Part shown: positions 43,445-55,134 of the stretch, piece by piece
How the letters are laid out: each line of letters opens with the position of its first letter
Position numbering within the stretch: the first letter of the stretch is position 1
DNA from: Dermacentor variabilis
Taxonomy: Eukaryota > Arthropoda > Arachnida > Ixodida > Ixodidae
Direction of reading: 5' to 3'
Length of the DNA: 64,000 bases
Assembly (NCBI RefSeq): GCF_050947875.1
Contig: NC_134569.1
Location: forward strand, 189,406,067-189,470,066
Notes under the pieces: generated by a model
The model's input: only the letters and a program-made list of their open reading frames with translations
Database searches by the model: none
Told to the model about the DNA's origin: nothing
Position numbers and translations under genes: made by a program

Positions 43445-44795
43445 TGCGTAGCTACATATTGGTTCGACAGATGTCTACTTCGTAGCTGCTTTATCTTAAA
43501 TGAAAGCTTGATTTTGACTTCGTGAGTATGTTGTTCATATCGCGCATGTTTTAATTCGTACTTTTCCTTTTCTCAATGTGAACAGCCGCCTTCCTTCTCA
43601 TATTTTTAATTTCAATAAATACCTCAGCTCCTACCGTAATATTGTTTCCAAATGGGTCATTTTAACTGCCGAAAGTAAATTCCTTTTTGCTGTTATTTAT
43701 AGGCAGTGAAGAAGAAGAAGACTTGCTTAGAGAAACAGCCGCGTTGAACCACAGCCCTGCTGTCTTCTGAAATTTGTCTTCGAGCTCTTGCACTTTCATG
43801 ATTGTGGTAAGTTGTGACCTTTTACTATGAACGGCGCCTGGTACAAACTGGTAAAGCAAGTTCCAGAGCACAGCCACTTTGGTTCTTGTTGTAGCTTAAG
43901 CGTAGTTATTTTATTTAATCGCACCACCTGCCTAGTACTTGACAATTGCGCGAATTGAACGCTTGCAACAAAAAAGAAGGGGGGGGGGTCTGTACACTAG
44001 ACGAGCACAGCACCAGGCAAGAATGCCCACTTGGGAAAGCGCCCCTATGAGTCGAGCTACAAAGCGCATTCCATGCTTCATTATACGTCTCGCTGGAGAT
44101 GTGCTGGGGATGCAGTGGGAAATAACATCAGTATGCTCTAGTTAGCGCCGCAACTATGACGGTGCTAACTACACCGTATGCTGGGAACAGAGCTTTTTGT
44201 CTCCATTCTAGAAGCGTACGGTGAGGGGCTAGTTGGTATGACATTATGAGAACAAAGAAAAACTTTCTCTGTCTTGTTCTTTTTTGCGCAGTTTTTCTTT
44301 TTTCTCATATTGTCTCCATTCCCAACCTTTTTCATCAGGGAGTTTGATAGAGTTTTTAAATTACAATACTAGTAGTAATCTAAATATAGACACTGCACTA
44401 ATGATTACTACTTTGCAACGGTGGAAACGTGAGCGAGAAACGCACGAACGGGTATTTGTGTAAAGGATGTCCCAAGAAAGATAAGAAAAATTCCGCTATT
44501 CGCGCGGCGGTTTCGTGAGCCATGCGGAGCGCTGCAAGTTCTTTGTCGAGTTAAAATGAAGTGAAATTCCCTACAGTTCCCTAATTCTTTTCTTGATACA
44601 TCTCTTGTTGGCCTACGCTGTATATCTGCTATGTGGTAAACCTGTATATGCTTATCTCGAACGCGTCGGCATGGTATTTTTCACGCGTAACATTTTCCTC
44701 GATTGGCTAATTCGATTTTAGCTTTCATGCTTCGCGGTAATTTGTCTTCACTCAAGACCGCAAAGCGAAATTCTTTGCTTGAGAACGCCAAAGAA
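43445..44795. other. Unique spacer
   Basis: No recognised gene. A G run at about 43980-43988 and several AT-rich tracts. Short frames only. Confidence 0.4.
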
Positions 44796-44799
44796 ATTA

Positions 44800-45035
44800 C
44801 TGAATTATGGGGTCTTACGTGCAAAAACCACGATTGGATTATGAGGCACGCCGTAGTGAGGGACTCCGGAATAATTTTTCCACGAGGGCATCTTCAACGT
44901 GCCCCCCATGCACGGGGCACGGGCGTCTTTTTTTGCGTTTCGCCCCAATTGAAATGCGGCCACCACTGCTGGGATCCGATCCAGCGACCTCGTGCTTAGC
45001 AGCGCAACACCATAGCCGCCAAGCCACCTAGGCGG
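44800..45035 (-). mobile_element. tRNA-derived SINE, diverged, minus orientation
   Basis: Reverse complement of the 39952 family: GATTATGAGGCACGCCGTAG, then GGACTCCGGAATAATTTT, then GAAATGCGGCCACC and GCGACCTCGTGCTTAGCAGC at the tRNA-like head. The middle carries an extra Pro/Arg-coding GC-rich stretch (CACGGGGCACGGGCG). All frames over it are shadows. Confidence 0.75.
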
Positions 45036-45234
45036 GTAACACCTAAGAAAGAACGCGCGTACGAGTAATATGTGGAACTATGAGCAAGTAAGCGGAATCT
45101 TTTGAGTATAAATTATCGCTCCGATTAACTTCAGAGATCGTGCTCAGTGTTTTACGACGCTCACCCGTGCCTACATGACCTGATCTTGCGCTGCCGCCGC
45201 GCTCCCATTACACATTATTAGACACGTCGAGACC

Positions 45235-45475
45235 CGGCGCAGTCGCTGAACGGCTACAGCGTTGCGATGCTAAACACGAGGTGGCGGGTTCGTTTCCCGA
45301 CCGCAGCGGCCGCAATTCGATGGAGCGAAATGCAAAAGCACTCGTGTACCATGCATTGCGTTTACGTTAGAGAAACTCGGGCGGTCAAAATTTTTCCGGA
45401 GCCCAGTCACTATATCGTGCCTTATAATCAGACCGTCGTTTTGGCGCGCAAAACGCCCCCACCTAAGGCAACTGT
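45235..45475 (+). mobile_element. tRNA-derived SINE, diverged
   Basis: Head with GCTAAACACGAGGTGGCGGG and a weakened B box (GGTTCGTTTCCCG), then GGCCGCAATTCGATGG, TTTTTCCGGAGCCC and TTATAATCAGACCG. Same family as 39952 but with many substitutions, so older. Confidence 0.7.
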
Positions 45476-45489
45476 GTAGAGTGTTTCCC

Positions 45490-46200
45490 GTGATTTCAAC
45501 CAGCCTTCACACTGTTATGTGTTACATTGAAGACCTTCGCATGTGCCTTTCAGAATAGCACGTTAATAAGCGCTAATAGTTTTTTAAGGATATTAGCCTT
45601 TTATTTTTCCTCCATCGTTATTGTTCATGACAACGATACTTTTGTGCAAAGTGACAGTGTCTGCATCGGCCCTTGCATCGCATCCCTTTTAAGCGATATC
45701 TTTTTAGCATTCTGTGACAAGCGCATTGATGCTTGCAGTTTCTCAACAACCACTGCAATTAAAATCTTTAGGCACGTAGATGATTTTCTAGTTCTTTTTT
45801 ATTCCTCCTAGTACCGATAATTGCATCCCCGTGGTCGAAGGTGTCGTAGACGTTTATGAAAAGCGTTCCTCGGGCCTTAATTTCGTGCGCGAGATACCAA
45901 CGGGGGTACGTTTGCAGGTTACTGACATCTCACTTATTCTGGATACCGTGCCCGTACGTTCCATGTATCAGACGCGTTCCAAAAATGAGATTCTCAGATA
46001 CGATTCGGCCTATTCGAAAGTGGTAAAAAGAAGGATTGCACCGAGTTGCTTGCGTGTCGCTCACAGAGAATCGTGCTGGCACAAAGTAGTCATGATTTTG
46101 ACCGGACAGTTGGAACGCCTAATTATGGCAGGCTACTCGCAAGAAATGGTTGCGGTATGCGTCGAAAGCCTAATCAAGGAGGTAAAGCTAGCGTAACAAA
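45490..46200 (+). pseudogene. Penelope-like retroelement RT relic
   Basis: Plus-strand reading has S-V-C-I-G-P-C-I-A-S-L-L-S-D-I-F-L-A at about 45655-45715 and K-I-F-R-H-V-D-D-F-L-V-L-F at about 45760-45800. These are the characteristic motif 4 and Y/H-V-D-D-F catalytic box of Penelope-like elements. After a frameshift the reading continues with R-E-I-P-T-G, Y-D-S-A-Y-S-K-V-V-K-R-R-I-A and C-W-H-K to a natural-looking end near 46195. No GIY-YIG endonuclease was found downstream, though sequence to 46400 stays open. It is a dead fragment of a class distinct from the LINEs here. Confidence 0.7.
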
Positions 46201-46426
46201 GAGGGGAAGGCGCGACAAGGCGGCCTGCCAGGGGCGCAGTCGGAGATCTTTGTTCGATACACGTTCTGTTCGGTTGCTGCAACGTCACAAAGTGGCAGCA
46301 TGCAAAATTTCTGACAACGGGGCGGAGAAAGCAGACAATCAGCAATCTGTGAACTCCCCGGAAGTTTACTTCCCTCGTTTGTCGTCTGCTTGCAGATAGT
46401 ATACTTGAAAACGGAATGGATAAAGG

Positions 46427-46880
46427 AAAAATCAGACATCCACCCGTTCGTAGCGATTGCTACAAAGGAAACGCAAACGCGTTCCTCGAAAGAAAAGCCT
46501 CATAGTTGAAGAAAAATTGGTCCTGGTCCGGAACACGAACCTGGGACCACCGCCTTTCCGGGGCAGCCGCTCTACCATCTGAGCTAACCAGGCGGCTAGC
46601 AGTTGGCAGGGCGAAGTCGAATTTGTCGACAACACGAAGCAAAGGCAAGTGTTTGACGTAGTAGTTCTGCGGAAACCCGCAAGGTGTAGAGAAGTAATGA
46701 ATAAAGAAAAATCAGACACGAAGGACGAAGTTTTCTTCAACTATGAGGCTTTTCTTTCGAGGAGCCTGTTTGGGTTTCCTTTGTAGCAATTGCTACGAAC
46801 GGGTGGATGCCTGATTTTTTCCTTTACGCATTACTTCTCTCCACCTTGCGGGTTTCCGCATTACTACTACGTAGAAAACG
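46427..46880. mobile_element. Foldback SINE with tRNA-derived core
   Basis: The segment 46427-46514 recurs as reverse complement at 46736-46825. The segment 46655-46718 recurs as reverse complement at about 46812-46880. Between them, on minus, lies the tRNA-like core at 46525-46597. The simplest reading is two head-to-head copies of one SINE, one carrying the tRNA head and one truncated. Motifs shared by both arms include GAGGCTTTTCTTTCGAGGA and GCTACGAACGGGTGGATG. Confidence 0.65.
46525..46597 (-). ncRNA. tRNA-like sequence (SINE head or tRNA pseudogene)
   Basis: On minus it has an A box (TGGTTAGCTCAGATGG) and a B box-like GGTTCGTGTTCC. A plausible anticodon stem has CTGCC pairing with GGCGG around the loop CCGGAAA. 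The loop would give anticodon GGA, but position 33 is C rather than the invariant T and there is no long variable arm expected of tRNA-Ser. The T-arm pairs poorly. I therefore read it as a SINE promoter rather than a working tRNA gene. Confidence 0.6.
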
Positions 46881-46959
46881 AAATGTTTCTCGTCTTCAAA
46901 TGAATGAAATCTTTATCTAAAAAATGATTTTTTTTCTTCTCATGCGTAAACATATTTAT

Positions 46960-49740
46960 TTTGATGGTTTTTCATCATTCCACCGACTCCCTGATCGCCC
47001 TCTTTCCAAGAGAGGGCGCACCGATGTCTCCCAGAAGCTTTTCGGCCAGACCAAAAAAATTTACCCGAAGTACCATGTCTTAAGTTGTGGAAACCCTGAT
47101 AAAACAGCAAGAATTCTATCACCATTTGTTCTCCGCCGGCTACATTCCGTTTCCCTGGAAAGAAGCAATCGTAATCCCTATTCTCAGAGAGGGCAAGGAC
47201 CCTCCCTCACCCAACAGTTATAGGCCTATAGCTCTGACACGTCGTCTATGCAAACTGTTTGAGAAAATGATTAACCGTCGCCTCATCCATTTTCTGGAAA
47301 GCAAATGGATACTCGATCCCTTACAATGCGGTTTTAGGGAGGGTAGATCCACAACAGATCACCTTGTTCGCATCGAGACAAATATCCGTGACGCCTTTGT
47401 CCACAAACAGTTTTTCTTGTCCGTATTTTTAGATATGGAGAAGGCATACCATACAACCTGGCGCTTTGGAATCCTCCGTGATCTGTTTAAAATGGGAGTT
47501 CGAGCCAACTTGCTGTACGTGATTCAGAGTTACCTCTCTAACCGCCCGCTCCGTGCTAGAGTTGGTAACGTTCTGTCTCGTCCATTTACACAAGAGGCTG
47601 GCGTTCCACAAGAAGGTGTGCTGAGCTGCACTCTTTTTATTGTGAAAATTAACACGATCCAGACTGCCATACCACGTAGTATGTTTTGTTCTGTATATGT
47701 CGATGACATCCATATAGGGTTTAAATCATGTAATCTAAGTATCTGTGAGCGGCAAGTACAGCTTTGCATAAATAAATCGTCTAAGCGGGCGGACGAAAAT
47801 GGTTTTAGGCTAAACCCTAAAAAACGTACGTGCGTCCTGTTCGGTTAACAAGACAAGAGAGGCATACTGGTGGACCCCGTAATGAATCTCAGTGGAGAAC
47901 GGTTATCTGTTAGCTGTGAACGCACATTCTTAGGGATCCTTCTAGACAGTAAGCTAACTTTTGTGCCACACCTGAAGTATGTTAAGGCAAAGTGCCTCAA
48001 GGCTATGAATCTGCTGAAGCTCTTGTCAAGCACAGCTTGGGGAAGCGACAGGAGATGCCTCATAAAGTTGTACAAAAGTCCAATATTAACACGCCTTGAC
48101 TATGGGGCCATAGTCTATAATTCTGCTGGACCTAGTACTCCGAAAATGCTAGATCCTGTCCACCACTTAGGCATCCGCCTTGCAACAAGCACCTTTAGAA
48201 CTAGTCCTGTGCAAAGCCTTTACGTCGAATCTAATGAATGGTCTCTATACTACCAAAGGACATATTCAAGTCTTTCGTATGCCTTGAAGGTAAAATCAAC
48301 TGTGGATAATCCATGTCATTCAATTATTCATGACTCCTCCATGGCCAGGTTGTTCCGTAACCGCCCAGGTTTCCAGCCTCCTCTGTCCCTCAGGATGGAC
48401 ACACTCTCGGAAAAAACAGGGGTCTCTCTTTTAGAGAACGTCTTAATGGCCCCCACTCGGCTTCCACCACCTTGGGAGTGGCAAACTATCCAATGTCACA
48501 TCTGTTTCTTAGAATCATCGAAACAAGCACCTGAGGCTCACATACAATCCCATTTTCTTGAACTTAAAGAGAAGTATTCCTGTGACAAATTTTACACAGA
48601 TGCTTCGAAGTCTCCTGCTGGTGTTGCTTACGCAACTCTCTGACCCTCATGTTCAACATCTGGGCCGCTAAACCCACGCACCAGTATCTTTACGGCAGAA
48701 GTGTACGCTATACTTTCGGCTATTAAACACATAAAGCGCATAAATGTCGCTAAGGCTGTTGTCTTTACAGACTCATTAAGTGTGGTGAGAGCCCTAATTA
48801 GCTTACGAAAGCATAAGAATCCCGTTTTGAACGCGCTGTATAGCTTGTTTTGCTCCGCATATATGTGCAACCGAGCGATTATCCTATGCTGGGTACCTGG
48901 CCATAAAGGCATAAAAGGCAACGTAGCTGCTGACGAAAACGCTACGTCAGTGAGTTTTAGCGACACAGATGGAAATATCCCCATTCCTGCCATAGACCTA
49001 AAGCCCTTTTTGCGCCGTAAATTGAGGAATCATTGGCAAGCATAGTGGGATACACAAACATTGAATAAGTTACACATTATAAAACCAAAACTGCGGAATT
49101 GGATAAGTGAGAAAACAGCACGGTACAAGGAAGTACTTCTTTGCCGATTAAGAATAGGACACACCGCACTCACTCCTACCTCTTGACTGGCGGGGATTCT
49201 CCTACTTGTAGTAGGTGCGGCGATAGATTGACAGTGCTTCATGTACGTACTTATCCAGTGCCCTGCAGTAGAAAGAGGGAGGAAAAAGTATTTCCCTTCT
49301 GCATATCTGGAAAATATACCTCTTCACCCTGCATTTTTTCTTAGTGATGACCCGCTTTTTAAACTGCAAATAGCCTTAGATTTCTTAGCCGAAACCGACA
49401 CTGAAAATAATCAGGCCAGGAAATTTTAACACTTGATTACCAGCCCTTGTGTTAGAGGGCCGTCTTGATGCTCTAGTGTAACTGCTCCTTCGTTTTCGTA
49501 TGTTTTTTATCAAAGCACCATTGCCATCATCCACGTCCGTAACTAATCAGTGTCATTATTTTAGTAGCTATACATTTACGCGATTTACAGCGAAATTCTT
49601 ACGCCCTTATAGAGCCATGTCACACATACCATAATGAATTCACTGTCCACGCCATTTATAATATATCCTTAAAACTACCACTTGTCATGGCGCTCTCTGG
49701 CCATAACTGGCCCTTGCGCCATTAAAAACCACATTTCATC
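46960..49740 (+). pseudogene. I-like LINE relic, internally deleted
   Basis: It begins with the N-terminus of ORF1 (R-L-P-D-R-P, K-R-G-R-T-D-V) at about 46980-47035. Near 47120 it passes directly into the RT domain (A-G-Y-I-P-F-P-W-K-E-A-I-V). RT motifs follow: Y-R-P-I-A-L-T, F-L-D-M-E-K-A-Y, G-V-P-Q-E-G-V-L-S-C and Y-V-D-D-I-H near 47695. After a stop at 47848 it continues as 47870-48643 to the RNase H start (Y-T-D-A-S-K near 48595). Then come V-F-T-D-S-L-S-V, W-V-P-G-H-K-G and the Cys motif C-S-R-C-G near 49210. The 3' UTR ends with GGCCATAACTGGCCC and a short A-rich end near 49735. Compared with the intact copy at 58162, about 2.6 kb is missing. Several stops; inactive. Confidence 0.85.
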
Positions 49741-49777
49741 AAAGTGGTTTGTAGGATTCCACTTTCTTGGAGACTAT

Positions 49778-49990
49778 GGTGTTGGGCTGCTGAGTACGAG
49801 GTCGCGCGATCGAATCCCGGCCACGGCGGCCGCATTTCGATGGGGGCAAAATGCGAAAACAACCGTGGTGCTTAGATTTAGAGGCACGATAAAGAACCCC
49901 AGGTGGTCCAAATTTCCAGAGTCCTCCTCTACGGTGTGCCTCATAATCAGAAAGTGGTTTTGGCACGTAAAGCCCCACAATTAATTTTTT
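49778..49990 (+). mobile_element. tRNA-derived SINE (Ruka-like)
   Basis: Same layout as 39952: TGGTGTTGGGCTGCTGAGTAC, B box CGATCGAATCCCGG, GGCCGCATTTCGATGGGGGC, AGAACCCCAGGTGG and CATAATCAGAAAGTGG, ending in CACGTAAAGCCCCACAATTA. It lies about 40 bp after the 3' end of the I-like relic. Confidence 0.85.
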
Positions 49991-49994
49991 TAAC

Positions 49995-52975
49995 TTTCTT
50001 GGGGAAAAATGCACCGTTAGTCAAACTGGCCGGTGCTTACACGACAGGCTGACAGAGCAAAAGTGCAACACAGAAGCGATTGCGGGTCCGGGGCATTTGG
50101 CAAATCGCTGCCGTAGGTGCCAGTGCCGCCCCGTTTCGGAACCACACGCGTTCTCGGTGAGTTTGAAAAAGAAAAGGAAGTAGGCTGTTATACGAAGCAT
50201 TCTGCATAACAGCAGAGGGAAGTAATTGGATCAGAGCCCTCTCAGTCGGTGTGACAGAGAAGGAGGTGCAGGAAGTTGGGCTTGGCGATGACACGCATGC
50301 GCAGCAGTATGGTCTCTCTATTCCAAATATTCTTTTAAAAATATTTTCCGCTGTACGTACTCTCCTTCAAACCGTCAGTTGATAGTCTAGCGTACATCTG
50401 TGCACTTCCTGTCCCAGTGTTTCTTTTTTCGCTGTAAATTTTTATGATCCACTTGAACAAGCTCGCCCATCTTTCAGCTACAAATACAAATTTTTAAATT
50501 TGAGTGGCTTATCTTAGACGAATGGGACCGAAGGAACATTATTCCTACTCGTCTAGAGCAACTTGACAATTAGTTTGCTAATTATTTGTGCTTAAATATG
50601 CAGGTTATTAATATTATTTTGGGGGCATAAGTCGTATTTCAAACGTAGACAGCGCCCAACAATGTTGTTTTCACGACGCTTTATTTCTTGTGGGATTCTT
50701 TCCGGCCAATGCTCGCGGGAAAGCAATCACATCATTGCGCGCTTGCCCGTCTGAACCGCGGCGCGCTGAATCGTGTTTTCCAAGACCGACACCCCTGCCC
50801 AAAGCCAAGTGTGTTTGTGTATGCATGTTCAGCGCCACTTCGTTTCTTGTCGTTGAGGACCATGGTAGATTTTATTCTTCACAATGAATGCGCTGACGTA
50901 GCGACACGTCGTGGCTGACTGCATTTTTTTTTTTTTACTCTGGCGATGAGCACGCGGGCTTTGTTCTTTCTATGCACTATTGAGAGGGCTGCCATGCAGA
51001 CGCACATGAGCACAACGACCTACGCTTTCTTGCTGTTCGCTCGCGTTCTTCAGAGCCCCAAAAATAGAAGCGCGCAAACGAAAATGTCACGGAAGAACCT
51101 TCATTGTGTGTTTCTTAGCACGCTCCACAACAGTTAAATATGGCTTACGCCCTAAAATGAATATGTAAGAAGTTGCATAATCAAACGTGAGAGATTAACT
51201 GAGTAATGCTACTTAAAGATTATCAGCAGCCCACGATGACTATAAACTATATGCCATTGATCTCGTTCATCTAAAGGACACCGTTTTATTTCTGCAGATT
51301 GGCTCACGTTACCCGAAAGGTCCGGTATGCCAACTCGTCGTAGTTCTACTGACCGCCATTTGGCGTCAGTTGTTCTGCCATGGCAGCTGTTAGAAAAGTG
51401 AAAAAAGAGAGTGCTCCCGTTAAAGTGACTCAATAGATTACTGAACGCTCGAACGAATTTATAATGGCGACAGTGAACACCAAAGTTTCTTTGTTGGGGC
51501 TAAAAAGCGTCAAAAGCCACAAAACTTTAACGCGACAAAGAATAAATCAATTTCAAAGCCGAAGTAACGAGTACCATAAACCCAAATCTGTTTAACACCT
51601 TGATCTGTAGTGGTGAAGTTTCCGTGGAAAATGTTCCGCATGCAGCGATAACTGGTGCTAATTTTCAGTCAAATGCTGTTTGCGCAGCACAAGTATTTAA
51701 AACCCCGTTGTTGTTTTGTCATTGCAGGTTCCAATATTTTACAGCGCGCTACCTGTAAACTGGCTCCGTGTCATCGCCGCATTCTGTCTCGTAAGATTTA
51801 CGTTTGCTTTCTCTAGCACTTGAATATTTCGGTGCGCTACATATATTGTTCCGTTCGGTATTGGTTACACGCGCAGATCAAAATGCGCGCAGAGTTGAAT
51901 ACCTCAACAAAATCTAAGTATTGCATCTTGCTATGTCATAGACCTCGGGTGAGTCTATCTTTAGTTTGTGATACACTGGTCACGGAGCCCCGATAGTTAT
52001 CGCAAACAATGGCGCGGATTAGTCTCAACGAGCAGTTTCAGCATCGCGCTATAGCGAAGTAGCGTGGCCATCTGGGCTAGTGAAGGTGCTGGGACAGCGA
52101 TGAAAAGAAGGTGTCGTGTATACTTTCCCTCCCTACCTCGTTCACCGTTTTCGCCATGAATCTGCTGAAGTGCAACCCACGAGGTGTCCTCTGGCGTTAG
52201 AGGTTCCGATATTATCTGTCTGTGCACGAGTGGCCAGGGATCGCTCGGACGGTCAAAAAGTCGGTGCATGCGAACATATGCACTCGCACGATCGTGATCG
52301 AAAATTGGTCGTAGAATTCCCCTGCGCCTTTCAGTAGTCGCGGGCCAGGCCTATAAGGTGCAGTGGCAGGGATGGCCATTGAAATGGACGATCTTGATCT
52401 CAGATATCATTACTAACCCATACTCTACTTGCCACTCCTCTTGGAAGTGCTAAGAATGTAGCAGGGGTGTCCTTGCACCTATAGTGAAAGAAGCAGCTTC
52501 GCACCTACATAAAACTGCAGATGTCAGGTGCATCGTAGTGCGAAAATATCTCTTGCTCGAATGTCCCTAAAGTTTAGAGTGGGGTACAAATAAAGTGTGG
52601 CGCTGGAACCGTGGCGTCGAACGCGTTTCTCGCTTCCTGCGATGCCAGCTGGAATAGTGTATATAGTTCGTCGAGAAGGCTTGTAGTGCGAAAAAAGAAT
52701 TCTTCACTAAACTTACCTAGTATAGATCCATAGCCGGGGAGAGAGTGCAAGCACAGGAACGGCGAGGACGTAGGACTGACCGCGTTGCAGGAAACTAGAA
52801 AGTATGTTTGCTAGGAATGGATTTACAACGTATATGGAGGCTTGGTAGAAAATTAATCCTTTCTTTCTCGTTACTTTGCCTTTGACCTGGCAGTGAATTT
52901 CCAATTATTCTTCAAGCCACATTCCCCGGTTTATTTTGACGCTTAGGCATGTAGGCTTTCCTCTTTGTCGCACAA
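49995..52975. other. Largely unexplained spacer
   Basis: No recognised gene or repeat family over about 3 kb. Short frames at 50037-50294 (minus), 50688-51137 (plus) and 51997-52269 (minus) carry no motif. It could hold introns or 5' exons of the candidate gene described at 52983. Confidence 0.35.
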
Positions 52976-52982
52976 TTTGCAG

Positions 52983-53085
52983 GTCTTCAACGGCGCCACG
53001 ATCGCCGAATGCCTTTATAGCCTTGTCCAAGAGCGAGACTTTCCGGTCACCCTGAAACCTTTTCCCACCTACTCGAAGGCCATCG
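52983..53085 (+). CDS. Candidate internal exon, function unknown
   Basis: Acceptor TTTGCAG at 52982 (phase 0), 34 codons and one extra nucleotide, then ATCG/GTGAGC donor at 53086. The codons are strongly biased to C/G in third position in otherwise AT-rich DNA. The peptide begins V-F-N-G-A-T-I-A-E-C-L-Y-S-L and ends F-P-T-Y-S-K-A-I. I do not recognise the family. It ends in phase 1 and the next candidate exon starts in phase 1, so the two can join in frame. Confidence 0.4.
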
Positions 53086-53089
53086 GTGA

Positions 53090-55005
53090 GCATTCAAGTG
53101 GTCGTCTAACGGCGCTAAAATTCAACGGAGTCCTCTTTCGAGAAGACAGCTTTTGAAACTGTGCTACTTAATTGAAATCGCTTTCGGGAATAAGCATCTG
53201 GTAAAAGGCTATTAAAGAGAGCAAGTTGCTCGTTATTCTGCATTTTTGAGACTTACTGTAATTCATGCTTCTTCGCAGAAAAGTCGCCCTTAATACAGCG
53301 GAGTCTCTCAATTTTTTTCTCTTTTTGATCGAAACGAGGATGCATTATGTAAATAAACGTCTGTAAGTATTGATGTGAGCGCGTGTGATCCAGAAGCAAT
53401 AATAATTTAGTTGCGAAATATTTCACGGATATCTATGCTATCAACACTGTCAGCGCAATCTTCGATAGCTTAAGTAGTGCTCTGTTGAACAGTGATCTCT
53501 TGTATTGTATTTGCGCATACATATTGTGGGTATAGTTGCAGAGAGTCGGAGGACCGCTATTAGTGAATAAACATTTTCCATCCTCTCATTTTGGTCGGAT
53601 ATGTTGTCAATGTCTTCGCACAGCTCGACCACCGGGACTCCGATCGCGCTTCGGGTGTTGCGGGCATCTGACCATATTTAAGAAAAATAGCGTATTTCGC
53701 AGCTGCTAGTGCTCTATTAAGGTTCGACGCGTAGACTTTGACATTGTATGTCTTGTTGAAGCTAGTGCCAGAAAAAAAGTTGTGGTTGTGCTTTGTGCAG
53801 GTTCTCCGTAAGTAATTACAACAGTCCTGACTTGCAGGATGTCGCATGCAATACCGAAAGGGGCCCTCGAAAACTTTTCAAGCAACCGTCCTTGCGTTGC
53901 AGGTTGCGCAGACTGATGCTTGGAGATGCTTTTTGCATACGTCAAAGCACCGATATCGAAACATTTATACTTAACGCAAAGAATTTTTTACAATGTTCCA
54001 TCTATCTAGCCTCCGACGTCGTGACGCTGTCGTTGTCGTTTTCCAACTGGGTATATAACAGAATAGACATGACGGGGTGGCGGTGCATGACCCAAGCATA
54101 CGTAAGATGAAGGACGTGTCACGTGACTAACGACATGACATACTTGTCATGACTGTAATGGTATGAATCGCATAATGGCATCGTGTTCCTTTGTTTACCT
54201 CGATACATATCAGGACATTCTTGTCACGTCACGCACGCATGCCTTTCACACATATGCTGATACATAAACAGTTAAAGAAATGAACACGATGCCATGGCCT
54301 CATGTCATTCACGAAAATCACCGCATGATATGTTTGCATTTCATGTTATTCATCTCATACATGTCAGGTCATTCATGTCATGGATATCTTGATACACAGC
54401 GTGTTATAAATTCACCTGACATATATGACAATCACGTCATGACATGGATGGCAGCACGGAACGTCGGACAAATATTGTTATTACAGTGGCCAATTAAGAC
54501 CCTTGAATTGCTCAGTGGTGCGAGGACGATAACATTGGCAATTCCATTATATGACGAAGACTCAAACAATGACCCGCCATTGCCATTTCAAATTACATTA
54601 CTGGCGCATTCAGACATCGTGCGCGGCAATATTGAACCAGCTTATCCGCTGTGTTCCCAATATTAGCTGTAGAATGGCAAGAAGCGGTACATTCAGTTCA
54701 GTCAATCTCACCTGTTCTTAGATGTGGGGGTACCTCACGTTATATGCGCGAATATATTGTCCATTCACAAACATAGCCGCGCCAATGTTCTAACCATTGG
54801 TCAGGATTTTGAAATTTCTCTACTGAATAACTTCATGCGGCGTACACTTATCGTTGTACTATAAGTGTAGGATTAGTAAGGTCAACTATCTCTCTAATTA
54901 TCCCTCTAACCGCGCCTTAAAAAGTGTTCGAAGGCCCCTTTAACACAGTTGCCATTTCACATGAGAATTGTTTTATAAATGTCAATCATGGCTGTGTTTG
55001 TTCGC
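53090..55005. other. Probable intron or spacer with ATGTCAT-type tract
   Basis: Contains a degenerate tract rich in CATGTCA/TGACATG words at about 54115-54450. The 128-codon plus-strand frame at 54280-54666 starts inside that tract and has no motif, so it is not called. Confidence 0.4.
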
Positions 55006-55007
55006 AG

Positions 55008-55102
55008 ATGTCAGCATCACTCGGATGTTTACTATTGCTTACGTCGGTGTCTCCGCAATGGCTATTGGAGCGGATTTGATCCTATTGCTCATCGTGAAAT
55101 CT
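55008..55102 (+). CDS. Candidate internal exon encoding a membrane segment
   Basis: Acceptor TTCGCAG at 55007 and donor TCT/GTAAGTGC at 55103. The exon is 95 nt, entering in phase 1 and leaving in phase 0. It encodes one strongly hydrophobic helix (I-A-Y-V-G-V-S-A-M-A-I-G-A-D-L-I-L-L-L-I-V) that would cross a membrane. The phase matches the exon at 52983-53085. The antisense reading has stops, so it is not a shadow of a transposon frame. Family unknown; no terminal exon was found before the window becomes transposon-dominated. Confidence 0.4.
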
Positions 55103-55134
55103 GTAAGTGCAAAATAAAACGAACCTCTGAGGCT

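Noticed and set aside
46525..46597. Functional tRNA-Ser(GGA) gene
   Set aside because: C instead of T before the anticodon, no long variable arm, a weak T-arm, and location inside a repeat with inverted copies.
54280..54666. 128-codon plus-strand frame
   Set aside because: It begins in a low-complexity CATGTCA tract and has no motif or splice context.
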